Shown in pieces: positions 16,160-24,393 of a DNA stretch of 39,918 nucleotides (positions are counted from its first letter, which is position 1; each line of letters opens with the position of its first letter). Origin of the DNA: Dehalococcoidales bacterium (GTDB taxonomy: Bacteria; Chloroflexota; Dehalococcoidia; Dehalococcoidales; Fen-1064); the NCBI GenBank assembly GCA_016783135.1, contig JADHXC010000017.1, positions 1 through 39,918 of the forward strand, given 5' to 3'. A program made the translations under genes and the position numbers. The notes beneath the pieces are model-generated. The model was not told where the DNA came from and searched no databases. It saw only the letters and a list, made by a program, of their open reading frames with translations.

Positions 16160-17058
16160 GCGATCCCCTCCTGAGCGTCCGACCGCTTCACACTGCCCAC
16201 CGACGAGTCGGTAACGTAGCGAAGCGGTCCCTTCCTTCTCACCACACCGATTCTGGTCACCCCGCCACACGTTGGCGGTCCGAGTACCCATTTTGTGTTC
16301 CCAATCACAGTATCCAGAAGGAATCGCACGTGTGCCACTCCCTCGTTCAAAGGCATTGCGGCATAGGGAATCTGACCTTCGAAGCTACGGACGATGGCCT
16401 CAATCTTCTTCTTGTCGTCGTCCCCGAAGGACACTTCTCGCTCCTTGACGAAGTAGTCGATTACCCTGTTGATCAACGACTGGTCCACGCCCTTGATCAG
16501 CCGGTGCAGCGGGGCGAAGTTCCCGAACCAATTCGATCCGAAATTGCCTTGTTCCCTGACTCTCAGTGGATCCTTATCAGGAATAGTCCCAGGCATTGAC
16601 GCGTCCAAGACCTCGGCGAGATACGCCCCAGGCGAATATCCAGCGACGACAAGACCGAGAATCGGCAATCCTGTCCGTTGCGCCCCGCCTTGGTCTTTCC
16701 GTTGTTTCAGGATCTGTTTGAAGGCATCTTCGTACTCCTTGAAGAAGAAAATGCCAAGCTCCTTCGCCACGCCTGCGACATCCATTTCTGCGAAACGCGG
16801 GGGATCTTTCTCTATTGACGTGGCGACGAATTCGTCAACGAAGCTGCCAATGGTACGAGACCGGATCATGGCGACCCCGAAATTCACGATCCCCATAGGC
16901 AGATCGGCCAGCGGAAAGACCTTCTCAGCTTCGTTGTACACTTTGGCGACCAGAGGCCCCGCACCTTCCACCCCAGGTTGATTCGCGGTAACGGTAATCG
17001 CACTGTCAGCACCCAGCACAACCCCATCAGACAGATTACAGACTATCGCTATTGACAT
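16156..17058 (-). CDS. Proteasome-beta-like Ntn-hydrolase candidate with Ser at the nucleophile position
   Basis: The 300-residue product begins MSIAIVCNLSDGVVLGADSAIT. This closely resembles the start of 20S proteasome beta and HslV subunits (Thr1 ... DGVVLAADS). After Met removal the first residue is Ser, and Asp falls at position 17, as in the proteasome Thr1/Asp17 pair. The usual Lys33 could be Lys38 or Lys45 after a short insertion (KVYNEAEKVFPL). The following MGIVNFGVAMIRSRTIGSFVDEF resembles the next proteasome-fold strand and helix. At 300 residues it is longer than HslV (about 175) and Anbu (about 240), with an extra C-terminal region. It leads a three-gene operon with its own promoter. 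It may be a protease, an amidase-type Ntn-hydrolase or a non-catalytic homologue. Confidence 0.65.
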   Translation of the reverse strand: MSIAIVCNLSDGVVLGADSAITVTANQPGVEGAGPLVAKVYNEAEKVFPLADLPMGIVNFGVAMIRSRTIGSFVDEFVATSIEKDPPRFAEMDVAGVAKELGIFFFKEYEDAFKQILKQRKDQGGAQRTGLPILGLVVAGYSPGAYLAEVLDASMPGTIPDKDPLRVREQGNFGSNWFGNFAPLHRLIKGVDQSLINRVIDYFVKEREVSFGDDDKKKIEAIVRSFEGQIPYAAMPLNEGVAHVRFLLDTVIGNTKWVLGPPTCGGVTRIGVVRRKGPLRYVTDSSVGSVKRSDAQEGIA

Positions 17059-17105
17059 GGCGAAAAACTCCTATCGGCCAAGAGTAGCCACAATAACCCA
17101 GTGTC

Positions 17106-17134
17106 AGTTTACCTGCACACTCGCGAGATGTCAA
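17106..17134 (-). promoter_or_regulatory. Promoter of the three-gene operon, with a palindrome in the spacer
   Basis: On the minus strand a perfect TTGACA (17134-17129), a 17-bp spacer and TAAACT (17111-17106) predict a start near 17099 and a leader of about 40 nt. The spacer contains the palindrome CTCGCGAG (17120-17127), a plausible operator position for a repressor. The ribosome binding site TAGGAG lies about ten bases before the ATG. Confidence 0.75.
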
Positions 17135-17214
17135 TGCCCATCCCCTTTCGCCATCGCGCGACACATGTGGCAGTATGTATGTCGAAGTAGGTCGGCCCTC
17201 AATTGCACGGGACG

Positions 17215-18024
17215 CTACCGGCCTTTGTACGCCGCTTTTCGCTTCTCGCGAAAAGCGGTGACACCTTCCCGGTGGTCTTCAGAGCCCAGGGTGATTGTCT
17301 CGCAGGCGGCGGCGATACCAAGTGCGGTCTCGAACTCCATGTTGAGACCCTTGTAGACCTGCATCTTGGCCAGCCTCATCGCCAGTGGCGGGCCATCGGC
17401 AATCCTGGTGGCCAGGGCCATCGTCTCTTTCTCCAGCTCCTCGGACGGTACCAGCCGGTTGAGGACTCCCAGCCTGCCCGCTTCCTCAGCCTCCATGAAA
17501 TCACCGGTGAAGAGGAACTCAAGGGCACGACCGACACCCATTACGCGAGGGTAGAGCCAGGTGCCGCCCCAGCCGGGGAAAAGTCCTATCCGGACGAAGG
17601 CGTTCATGAACCGGGTCTTCTCGCAGCCTGTCCTGAGGTCGCAGGCCATCGCCAGGTCGCATCCGGCACCGACAGCAGCCCCGTTGACCATGGCGATTGT
17701 CGGCTTCTTGAGCTTCTGAAGCTTCGGTTGTACCCTGCCCGCGGAACGGATGAGACCCTGCCTCAGCGCTTCAGCATTCCGGGCGCTGCTTTCGCTCTGC
17801 TGGTTGCCACCGGCCATGCCACCAACATCCGCACCGGAGCAGAAGCCCCGTCCGGCACCGGTAATCACCAGCGCCGTCACCTCATCGTCATCGTCGACTT
17901 CATCAAGAGCTGCCGACAGCTCCTCGGTCATCTGCGGACTCAACGCGTTGAGTCTCTCCGGCCGGTTCAGAGTCAGAAAAGCAATGTTACCCCTTTTCTC
18001 AAGAATGATGGTCTCATAGTCCAT
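17215..18024 (-). CDS. Enoyl-CoA hydratase/isomerase family protein
   Basis: This 269-residue crotonase-fold protein has the family sequence NRPERLNALSPQM near the start. The oxyanion-hole and CoA region GRGFCSGADVGGMA comes next, then VNGAAVGAGCDLAMACDLR. The segment FVRIGLFPGWGGTWLYPR carries the second active-site region; the usual catalytic Glu of hydratases at the P(D/E)xGG position is replaced, with GLFPGWGG seen. That leaves isomerase, hydrolase or thioesterase-like activity possible. AAGGAGGGAAGAGTC before the ATG gives a good ribosome binding site. The first 59 bases of the gene and its ribosome binding site are duplicated 300 bp upstream. Confidence 0.88.
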   Translation of the reverse strand: MDYETIILEKRGNIAFLTLNRPERLNALSPQMTEELSAALDEVDDDDEVTALVITGAGRGFCSGADVGGMAGGNQQSESSARNAEALRQGLIRSAGRVQPKLQKLKKPTIAMVNGAAVGAGCDLAMACDLRTGCEKTRFMNAFVRIGLFPGWGGTWLYPRVMGVGRALEFLFTGDFMEAEEAGRLGVLNRLVPSEELEKETMALATRIADGPPLAMRLAKMQVYKGLNMEFETALGIAAACETITLGSEDHREGVTAFREKRKAAYKGR

Positions 18025-18042
18025 GACTCTTCCCTCCTTGAA
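17966..18042 (-). repeat. 77-bp direct repeat, copy 1 (5' end of the enoyl-CoA hydratase gene)
   Basis: Bases 17966-18042 recur at 18266-18342 with one difference (C at 17998, T at 18298) and an offset of exactly 300. This copy holds the start codon, ribosome binding site and first 19 codons of the intact gene. Confidence 0.95.
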
Positions 18043-18043
18043 A

Positions 18044-18230
18044 GGGGGTGTCCCCCCTGACTCCTATTGTTCAGCGTTTTCAGGCAGGCTCTCATTCAGG
18101 CTGCCCAAGGTCTTGATTGGTGGAGGCCCCATCCCTCTGTATCTCCCTTCCCCACTGGGGAAGGGAGAGTGATAAGCTAGAGGGGTTGCACCCCTCTATA
18201 ACTCCCCTTTTTCATCACCCTGCTAAAGGT
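18044..18230. repeat. Hairpin-rich interspersed element(s) between the two 77-bp copies
   Basis: Perfect hairpins occur in a row. GGGGG-TGT-CCCCC is at 18044-18056. An 11-bp stem CTCCCTTCCCC/GGGGAAGGGAG (18143-18167, loop ACT) follows, then a 9-bp stem TAGAGGGGT/ACCCCTCTA (18178-18198, loop TGC). The right end ACTCCCCTTTTTCATCACCC and then TGC (about 18201-18223) matches the right ends of the elements at 18534-18812 and 25192-25365. It looks like one or two copies of the same small non-coding element. Confidence 0.75.
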
Positions 18231-18324
18231 GGTAGAACATTCGTGGTGTTCTTCGGAACTGGCGTTTCAGAGTCAGAAAAGCAATGTTACCCCTTTTTTC
18301 AAGAATGATGGTCTCATAGTCCAT
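18223..18324 (-). pseudogene. Duplicated enoyl-CoA hydratase 5' fragment
   Basis: The second 77-bp copy carries its own ATG (18324) and AAGGAGG site. It encodes MDYETIILEKRGNIAFLTL, as the intact gene does, then leaves homology and stops at a TAG (18225-18223). It is a truncated, non-functional N-terminal fragment of about 33 codons. Confidence 0.8.
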
Positions 18325-18352
18325 GACTCTTCCCTCCTTGAAGTAAAGGTAC

Positions 18353-18430
18353 TGGTCGGGGTGAGAGGACTCGAACCTCCGGCCTCAGCGTCCCAAACGC
18401 TGCGCTCTAACCTGGCTGAGCTACACCCCG
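18353..18430 (-). tRNA. tRNA-Pro (anticodon TGG)
   Basis: On the minus strand the acceptor CGGGGTG pairs with CACCCCG. The anticodon stem CAGCG/CGCTG closes the loop TTTGGGA (anticodon TGG), and the T arm is GGAGGTTCGAGTCCTCT. The discriminator A is followed by an encoded CCA (18355-18353). Its 3' end is 10 bp from the second 77-bp repeat copy. Confidence 0.95.
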
Positions 18431-18533
18431 TTGTCTGAACGAGGAACTGCGGGTTGCCTTTCCACCTCAGATACCGGCCGACTAATGTAGTGTCTAACAA
18501 ATGCCTTTACAGTCCCTGTCATCACAGCAAGCC

Positions 18534-18812
18534 TATGAAAAACCTTTTCGACCATCCCCCGTGCGGCCTTCTGGGCCGCCTTCCTCTTCCTAGCCAGGAA
18601 GGAGCCTTCTGCGGAAGGGGGGAATGATTATATCTGGGGGACACCGGCAGAATCTGAAACCAGATTCTGCTAACGTCATTCTGTAAGAATGACGCCCAGA
18701 CATCCCTGCCAGAGGGGGTGCCCCTCTCAGAAGAGGGGTTTCAGCCCCTCAGAAGGGTGCGCCTCTAAGAAGAGGCGGCGCCCTCTGGACTCCCCTTTTT
18801 CATCACCCTGCG
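18534..18812. repeat. Hairpin-rich interspersed element, long copy
   Basis: This is non-coding. The left part (TGAAAAACCTTTTCGACC, hairpin GCGGCC...GGCCGC, CTTCCT...AGGAAG, CCTTC-TGCG-GAAGG) matches the copy at 25192-25365 closely. The middle holds extra perfect hairpins: GCAGAATCTG/CAGATTCTGC (18647-18670, loop AAAC), GTCATTCT/AGAATGAC (18675-18693, loop GTA), AGAGGGG/CCCCTCT (18711-18727) and GCCTCT/AGAGGC near 18761-18776. It ends CTCCCCTTTTTCATCACCC then TGC. It fills the gap between tRNA-Pro and the HoxU-like gene, with no ORF supported. Confidence 0.8.
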
Positions 18813-18910
18813 AGACTCGATACGGGAGACGTGTTTGCCTCCCGGATTCCAACCTGCGCTGGCATGACATCAACATCCATCATACGTAAAGATATATACG
18901 AGATACTACA

Positions 18911-19636
18911 CTAGTCCCTGCAGTTAATACAGCGGTCGAAGAAGTCCCGCTCCAGACCTGCTTTCCGGGCCATGTATTCAAGCTGCTTCTCGGGAGCAAA
19001 GTAGTCGCCGCAGACACTGCACTTCGCCAGCTTGAATTCTATCATATTGCGGGGCATGGTTATAGTTCGGGTATCGCCGGAATCCTCTATCTTAATTGCC
19101 TCGGTGGGACAGATGTAGGCACAGGAGCCACAACCGATGCAGGCATTGGAATCATCATAAAAAGGAATTGCCATCTCACGTTCAACACCCCGGTTGACCA
19201 GGCTGATGGCCGATACGCCGACTACTTCCTCGCAGGCCCGGACACAAAGGGCACAGAGGATGCAGTTACCGTGGTCTTCCTGTGGATATGAAGTCTTCTC
19301 GACACCAAGCTGCCGGGCCATGTCCTGAATGACCTCCGACTCCGGACAGCGAGCAAGCAAAAGGTCGATTATCGTCTGTCGGTTACGCCGGACTCTTTCG
19401 GTATTCGTCTTCACTTCCAGGCCTTCCTCTACCGGATACAGGCAGGAAGTAACCAGTCTCTCTCTTCCGTTACCGGTCTTTACCTCGACGAGGCAGAGTC
19501 GGCAGGCCCCATAGGGACTGACTGATTCGTGAGTACAGAGGGCGGGAATATAGATATTATGCCCGGTGGCAACATCAAGCACCATCGTCCCTTCTTCAGC
19601 TTCAATGACCTTGCCGTCAATCGTCAATGTCACCAT
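18911..19636 (-). CDS. HoxU / NuoG N-terminal-like iron-sulfur subunit
   Basis: This 241-residue protein has the layout of HoxU or the NuoG N-terminus. A [2Fe-2S] ferredoxin domain comes first (Cys34, Cys45, Cys48 in CTHESVSPYGACRLC, then Cys65). A His-Cys3 [4Fe-4S] site follows (DHGNCILCALCVRAC), then a ferredoxin segment with CIGCGSCAYIC and CVRACEEVV. The C-terminus adds two more CxxC pairs (CSVCGD and CINC), which are unusual and may bind another metal or cluster. No molybdopterin-type C-terminal domain is present. It is the last gene of the por-nuo-like operon, 13 bp after the NuoF-like gene, and should receive electrons from or pass them to that flavoprotein. Confidence 0.87.
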   Translation of the reverse strand: MVTLTIDGKVIEAEEGTMVLDVATGHNIYIPALCTHESVSPYGACRLCLVEVKTGNGRERLVTSCLYPVEEGLEVKTNTERVRRNRQTIIDLLLARCPESEVIQDMARQLGVEKTSYPQEDHGNCILCALCVRACEEVVGVSAISLVNRGVEREMAIPFYDDSNACIGCGSCAYICPTEAIKIEDSGDTRTITMPRNMIEFKLAKCSVCGDYFAPEKQLEYMARKAGLERDFFDRCINCRD

Positions 19637-19649
19637 ATCCTGATTGTCC

Positions 19650-21503
19650 TCACTTTACTATTACGGAGTCCAGCCGGCAGACGTCATAGCAGGCGCCGCA
19701 CTTGATGCATTTCTCCCGGTCAAGTATCACCGGCTTCTTCTTTTCTACCAGAGTTATCGCTCCCTGGGGGCAGGTCTTGACACACAGGCCGCACCCGGGG
19801 CAATCATCGGAAATCGAGTAGGTTATCAGTGCCTTGCAGACACCGGCAGGGCACCTCTTGTCCCTGATATGGGCCTGATACTCGTCCCGGAAGTAGCGTA
19901 TCGATGTCAGTACCGGGTTGGGAGCAGTGTTGCCCAGTCCGCAGAGGGCACTGTCCAGGAGCGTCTCCGAAAGACGTTCCAGTCGCTCAATGTCCACCTC
20001 TTCTCCCCTGCCCTCGGTAATGTCGGTCAGTATCTCGCGCATCCTCTTGAGACCTTCGCGGCAGGGTACGCACTTGCCGCAGGACTCGCCTTCAAGGAAG
20101 GAGATGAAATATTTAGCGATATCGACCATGCAGTTGGTCTCGTCCATGACAATCATCCCGCCGGAGCCCATCATCGAGCCGACCTTGTCCAGTTCGTCGA
20201 AATCGACGGGAATATCGAGCATACTCTCCGGGATGCAGCCGCCGGAAGGACCGCCGGTCTGAATGGCCTTGAGCTTCTTCCCTTTGGGAACACCGCCGCC
20301 AATGTCCATGACAATCTCACGCAGTGTCATGCCCATGGGCACTTCCACCAGGCCGGTATTGTTGACCTTACCCACCAGGGAGAATATCTTGGTCCCCTTA
20401 CTGTTTTCGGTGCCAATCTGGCGGTACCAATCAGCGCCGTTATTAATAATCAGGGGCACGTTTGCCCATGTTTCGACGTTATTGAGATTGGTCGGCTTCT
20501 CCCAGAGACCCTTCTCCGAGGTATGAATATATTTTGCCCTCGGCTCACCGACTTTACCTTCAAGCGAGGCCATCAGGGCAGTTGATTCACCGCAGACAAA
20601 GGCACCGCCACCACGGTTAATGCCAATGCGACAGCTGAAGCCGGAGCCCAGGATGTTATCGCCCAGAAGCCCGCATTCCTCTGCCTGCCGGATGGCAGTC
20701 TCGGCATGCAGCACGGCCAGCGGGTACTCATTTCGTACGTAGATGAATCCCTCGTTCGACCCGATGGCATAGGCACCAATTAGCATACCTTCAATTGCGG
20801 AATGGGGATTACCCTCCATAAGACTCCGGTCCATGAATGCACCGGGGTCGCCCTCATCACAGTTGCAGATAACGTACTTCGGCTCCCCTTCAGCGTCACG
20901 GGTGGTCTGCCACTTTCTTCCGGTGGGAAAGCCACCACCACCTCGCCCGCGCAGGTCGGACTTCTTGACTTCTTCGAGCACTTCCTCAGGGGACATCGCG
21001 GAAAGGGCTTTGCTCAACGCGGCGTAGCCACCGAGGGCAAGGTAATCCTCGATGCTATCCGGGGCAATCCTGGCGTTGCTGTCCAGCAGCAGACGTCGCT
21101 GCTTGCTATAGAAGGGGACCTCGCTCTCATATACCGCCTTCTGCTTCGTGACCGGGTCGACATAGAGCAGGCGGTCAATAGTCCTGCCATTAACGATAGT
21201 CTCCGAGACTATCTCAGTGACGTCTTTCTCTTTCACCCGCTGGTAGAGAATGCCCTCCGGGTGTATCACCACATGTGGACCTCTCTCACAGAAGCCACGA
21301 CAGCCGGTGACTCTTAAATCTACGGTGGACTCCACCCCCTGTTTCTTCATCTCCTCCCGGAGAGTAGCAATGACGTCGCCGCTCAACAGGGCAACACAGC
21401 CGGTCCCGCCGCAGATAGTCACGCAGCGCTTGCCGGGGTCCCGGCTCTGCACTATCGACTCTCTCAGTGCCTCCAACTCCTGTGGAGAACTTAACCTGTT
21501 CAA
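19650..21503 (-). CDS. nuoF: NuoF-like NAD(P)H- and FMN-binding subunit
   Basis: This 617-residue flavoprotein is built like HndC/HoxF/HydB. An N-terminal thioredoxin-like [2Fe-2S] domain (CGGTGC at about 31-36, CRGFC later) is followed by the NuoF core with the FMN/NADH-binding [13 protein letters not shown], an SLBB domain, and the [4Fe-4S] site [17 protein letters not shown]-terminal two-cluster ferredoxin has [11 protein letters not shown] and [11 protein letters not shown]. The start is TTG at 21503, with GAGAGGAA upstream. These features are typical of cytoplasmic NAD(P)H:ferredoxin or hydrogenase-linked diaphorases rather than respiratory complex I, whose NuoF is about 445 residues and lacks the extra domains. 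It is co-transcribed with porCDAB. Confidence 0.92.
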   Translation of the reverse strand: MNRLSSPQELEALRESIVQSRDPGKRCVTICGGTGCVALLSGDVIATLREEMKKQGVESTVDLRVTGCRGFCERGPHVVIHPEGILYQRVKEKDVTEIVSETIVNGRTIDRLLYVDPVTKQKAVYESEVPFYSKQRRLLLDSNARIAPDSIEDYLALGGYAALSKALSAMSPEEVLEEVKKSDLRGRGGGGFPTGRKWQTTRDAEGEPKYVICNCDEGDPGAFMDRSLMEGNPHSAIEGMLIGAYAIGSNEGFIYVRNEYPLAVLHAETAIRQAEECGLLGDNILGSGFSCRIGINRGGGAFVCGESTALMASLEGKVGEPRAKYIHTSEKGLWEKPTNLNNVETWANVPLIINNGADWYRQIGTENSKGTKIFSLVGKVNNTGLVEVPMGMTLREIVMDIGGGVPKGKKLKAIQTGGPSGGCIPESMLDIPVDFDELDKVGSMMGSGGMIVMDETNCMVDIAKYFISFLEGESCGKCVPCREGLKRMREILTDITEGRGEEVDIERLERLSETLLDSALCGLGNTAPNPVLTSIRYFRDEYQAHIRDKRCPAGVCKALITYSISDDCPGCGLCVKTCPQGAITLVEKKKPVILDREKCIKCGACYDVCRLDSVIVK

Positions 21504-21536
21504 TGTTATGTTCCTCTCTCGCAGTTTCCCGGTAGC

Positions 21537-22007
21537 CTATTTGTACGTCGACAGTAAGGGTTTCACCTTGTCAACCGTAATCTCACCCGAATACTTACCA
21601 TCAACAATCATTATCGGCCCAAGAGCGCAGGCACCAACACAGTTCACCGTCTCCAGACTGAACCTCAAGTCCTCCGAGGTCTCGCCTGTCTTGATTCCGG
21701 TCTCACGCTCTATAGTCTCCAGGATTCGGACCGCTCCCCGGACATGGCAGGCCGTGCCCAGGCACACATTGACTGTATGACGACCTCTAGGTGTCAGACT
21801 GAAGGCCCGGAAGAACGTGGCGACACCGTATACACGGCTCATCGGGACATCCAGACCGGTACTTATCTCAACCAGGGCTTCCCTGACAAGATAGCCCAGC
21901 TCGGCCTGGGTATCCTGCAGAATGGCTACCAGCGAACCCCTGTCGTGCTGGTATCTTTTCAGGATTGCGCCTACTGCTTCACGCATGTGCTCAAGACCGG
22001 CTGTCAT
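21537..22007 (-). CDS. nuoE: NuoE-like [2Fe-2S] subunit
   Basis: This 156-residue thioredoxin-fold [2Fe-2S] protein has ligand motifs CLGTACHVRGA and CVGACALGP, giving the four cysteines of the NuoE/HndA family. The N-terminal helical part (LKRYQHDRGSLVAILQDTQAELGYL) is also typical. The ATG overlaps the stop of porB (ATGA), and GGAG lies eight bases upstream. It pairs with the NuoF-like gene 33 bp downstream to form the NAD(P)H-reactive module. Confidence 0.93.
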   Translation of the reverse strand: MTAGLEHMREAVGAILKRYQHDRGSLVAILQDTQAELGYLVREALVEISTGLDVPMSRVYGVATFFRAFSLTPRGRHTVNVCLGTACHVRGAVRILETIERETGIKTGETSEDLRFSLETVNCVGACALGPIMIVDGKYSGEITVDKVKPLLSTYK

Positions 22008-22927
22008 TGCGCTTTCTCCTTGATTTTCTCGTATTCCTCGACCACCCTTTGCTGTATCTCCCGGATGGTGTCTTCGGACAGATGCCGAAACCGTCCCTGG
22101 AGCTTCAGGTAATCCTGCACCGGTTTCAGTTCCGGTAGCTCCATGCTCAATTTATATCTGCCGTTCTCTATTTCGTACAGAGGAAACACTCCCGTCTGGA
22201 CTGCCAGCCGACCTAACCTTACCGAGAGGTCCGGGGCTGACCTCCAGCCAGTGGGACAGACGGAGTTGATGTGGATGTAGGCCGGTCCGGGCATCGCCAC
22301 ACCTTTGGCGACTTTTGCCATAAGGTCAAAGGGATAGCTGTGAGAGGCGGTAGCCACATAAGGGATATCGTGGGCGGCGGCAATCGCCGGCATGTTCTTC
22401 TTCCATGTCTTCTGCCCGATACTCATCTTACCCGCAGGGGATGTTGTCGTGGAGGCTCCGTAAGGCGTCGCCGATGACCTCTGGATACCGGTGTTCATGT
22501 AGGCTTCGTTGTCAAAGCAGATGTAGAGGAAGTCGTGGCCCCTCTCCAGTGCCCCGGACAGTGCCTGGATTCCGATGTCGCTGGTGCCGCCATCACCGGC
22601 CATAGCGACCACCTTGGTCCCTGTGTCAGGACGCTTTCCCTTTCTCGCCATGGCCTTCAACGCCGACTCTACTCCTGAGGCAACCGCGGCCGTGTTCTCA
22701 AATAGGGTATGTATCCAGGGCATTCGCCATGCGGTCATGGGGAACTGGGATGAGACGACCTCCATGCAGCCGGTGGCATTGGCTATTATCACGTTCTGAG
22801 GAAGGGCTTTACAGGCAAGTCTGACCGCCAGCGCCTCACCGCAGCCGATGCAGGCCCGATGACCCGGGGCAAACGGTTCCTTCTTTGGTACCAGGCGAGA
22901 AACATATACGCTGTAATTCTGCATCAC
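22004..22927 (-). CDS. porB: Pyruvate:ferredoxin oxidoreductase beta subunit
   Basis: This 307-residue thiamine-diphosphate-binding subunit carries the TPP/Mg motif GDGGTSDIGIQALSGALERG and, further on, FDNEAYMNTGIQ. The cysteines for the proximal [4Fe-4S] cluster are CIGCGEA (residues 26-29), the Cys in ATGCMEV, and VCPTGWR. These are diagnostic of PorB-type 2-oxoacid:ferredoxin oxidoreductases. The ATG overlaps the stop of porA, and the stop overlaps the NuoE-like start, so the operon is tightly coupled. With PorA it decarboxylates pyruvate to acetyl-CoA or runs in reverse. Confidence 0.95.
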   Translation of the reverse strand: MMQNYSVYVSRLVPKKEPFAPGHRACIGCGEALAVRLACKALPQNVIIANATGCMEVVSSQFPMTAWRMPWIHTLFENTAAVASGVESALKAMARKGKRPDTGTKVVAMAGDGGTSDIGIQALSGALERGHDFLYICFDNEAYMNTGIQRSSATPYGASTTTSPAGKMSIGQKTWKKNMPAIAAAHDIPYVATASHSYPFDLMAKVAKGVAMPGPAYIHINSVCPTGWRSAPDLSVRLGRLAVQTGVFPLYEIENGRYKLSMELPELKPVQDYLKLQGRFRHLSEDTIREIQQRVVEEYEKIKEKAQ

Positions 22928-24102
22928 TCTCTCACCCCGTACATCTCGTATTCCTGCTCAGTACCCGACTCGGCAATCTCCATTCCCCGGGCGACCATCT
23001 CCTCAAACCCGACGACGGTTATGTCCCGGCCACCCAGACCGGCAACGAAACCGGTTACCTTAGGTCTCTTCTCCTCAGCATACAAGGCCGCCCGCACCTC
23101 GGAGCAGAAGGGGCCTCCCGGGCCTCCGAAGGAAATCGCCCGGTCCACAACGACCAGGAGGTCCGCATCCCTGACGGCATTGCGAAACTCTGCAAAGGGG
23201 AACGGTCGCCACAGGCGCAGTTGCACCAGCCCGACATCCTTGCCTTCATCCCGCATCTTGTCCACGGCGGCGGAGGCAGTCTCACTGATGCTGCCCATGG
23301 TAAGCAGCAGTGTTTTCGCTCCCTCGGAGCGATAGTGCGCCAGCGGACCGTACTGGCGGCCGAATGCCTTTCCGAACCGGTCCCAGTGCTCCAGGATAAC
23401 CGGCATGGCTCCCCTCAGGTTCACATCCTGTGCCTTCTTCGTCTCCGGGTACAGGACAGGCGGTGCGAAGGCACCCATTGTCACCGGTTTTTCCGTGTCC
23501 AGTGGTAGCGGGTAGTCGTAGGGTGGAATGAAGCGGTCAACTTCTTCCCTTTCCGGCATTATGATAGGCTCTATCACATGAGTCAGGTAGAACCCGTCAA
23601 CGTGGACCATCACCGGCAGCAGCACCCTGCGGTCTTCACCTATGGCGAAGGCACAGATTACGTTATCAACTGCTTCCTGCCCATTAGCAGCGACTATCTG
23701 TATCCAGCCGGTGTCACGTACCGACATCAGGTCGGACTGGTCGCCCCAGACGTTAAGCGGTCCAGATAGCGCCCTATTGGCCACCGACATAATCACCGGC
23801 AACCGCATCGAGGAGGCGACATAGAGGACCTCGTGCATCAACTCCAGCCCCTGTCCGGCAGTAGCCGTAAAGGTACGCGCACCGGTGGCCACCGCACCCA
23901 GACAGGCGCTCATTGCCGAGTGTTCCGATTCGACAGGGATATACTCGGCATCGAGTTCCCCACTGGCAACCAGTTCCGCGAGGTGTTCCACGATGTGCGT
24001 CTGGGGCGTAATCGGATAGGCCGCAACAACATCCACGTTGGACAGCATGGCGGCCTCAGCGATAGCCTGTGAAACCTCTATGCCTATCCTTTCACCCATC
24101 AT
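22924..24102 (-). CDS. porA: Pyruvate:ferredoxin oxidoreductase alpha subunit
   Basis: This 392-residue subunit begins with the pyrimidine-binding domain: AAYPITPQTHIVEHLAE, then VESEHSAMSACLGA and TFTATAGQGLELMHE. The segment SGPLNVWGDQSDLMSVRDTGWIQ is characteristic of pyruvate-type rather than 2-oxoglutarate-type enzymes. The C-terminal part (TVVGFEEMVARGMEIAE) is the usual end. Coupling by ATGA overlap with porD upstream and porB downstream fits a single enzyme. Confidence 0.95.
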   Translation of the reverse strand: MMGERIGIEVSQAIAEAAMLSNVDVVAAYPITPQTHIVEHLAELVASGELDAEYIPVESEHSAMSACLGAVATGARTFTATAGQGLELMHEVLYVASSMRLPVIMSVANRALSGPLNVWGDQSDLMSVRDTGWIQIVAANGQEAVDNVICAFAIGEDRRVLLPVMVHVDGFYLTHVIEPIIMPEREEVDRFIPPYDYPLPLDTEKPVTMGAFAPPVLYPETKKAQDVNLRGAMPVILEHWDRFGKAFGRQYGPLAHYRSEGAKTLLLTMGSISETASAAVDKMRDEGKDVGLVQLRLWRPFPFAEFRNAVRDADLLVVVDRAISFGGPGGPFCSEVRAALYAEEKRPKVTGFVAGLGGRDITVVGFEEMVARGMEIAESGTEQEYEMYGVRE

Positions 24103-24392
24103 TCAGTCTCCTCAACCATGGTTATAACTCCGGTAGGGCACTCGCGGGCACAGATGCCGCACCCCTTGCACCAGTACATGTTAGCGATGAAGTAGTCACC
24201 GGCATCCTGTTCGATACATCCTTCGGGGCAGAACACCTGGCATATCCCACACTTAATACACCTGTCAAAATTATAGGTGGGTGCCTGCGACCGCCAGTCG
24301 CCGGTCTTGTATTCGGCAGTGTTGCCCGGCTCGGTGACTATCGCGCCAATTTCTATATCCTTCCAGGTTATTTCGTCTTCCTTCTTGCTCAA
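24099..24392 (-). CDS. porD: Pyruvate:ferredoxin oxidoreductase delta (ferredoxin-like) subunit
   Basis: This 97-residue ferredoxin-type subunit has two [4Fe-4S] motifs, CIKCGICQVFCPEGC and CKGCGICARECPTG. They transfer electrons from the TPP site to external ferredoxin. The start is TTG 24392, one base after the porC stop, with AAGGAG and GAGG upstream. A 40-residue N-terminal extension before the first cluster is typical of PorD. The stop overlaps the porA start. Confidence 0.94.
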   Translation of the reverse strand: MSKKEDEITWKDIEIGAIVTEPGNTAEYKTGDWRSQAPTYNFDRCIKCGICQVFCPEGCIEQDAGDYFIANMYWCKGCGICARECPTGVITMVEETE

Positions 24393-24393
24393 G

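Noticed and set aside
16160-16291. 112-aa version of the second gene in the unknown operon
   Set aside because: The extra N-terminus overlaps the end of the 300-aa gene by more than 130 bp; ATG 16159 has a strong ribosome binding site.
18640-18800. CRISPR array
   Set aside because: The repeats here are palindromes of differing sequence and length packed together, with no constant direct repeat and no regular spacers. No cas genes are present.
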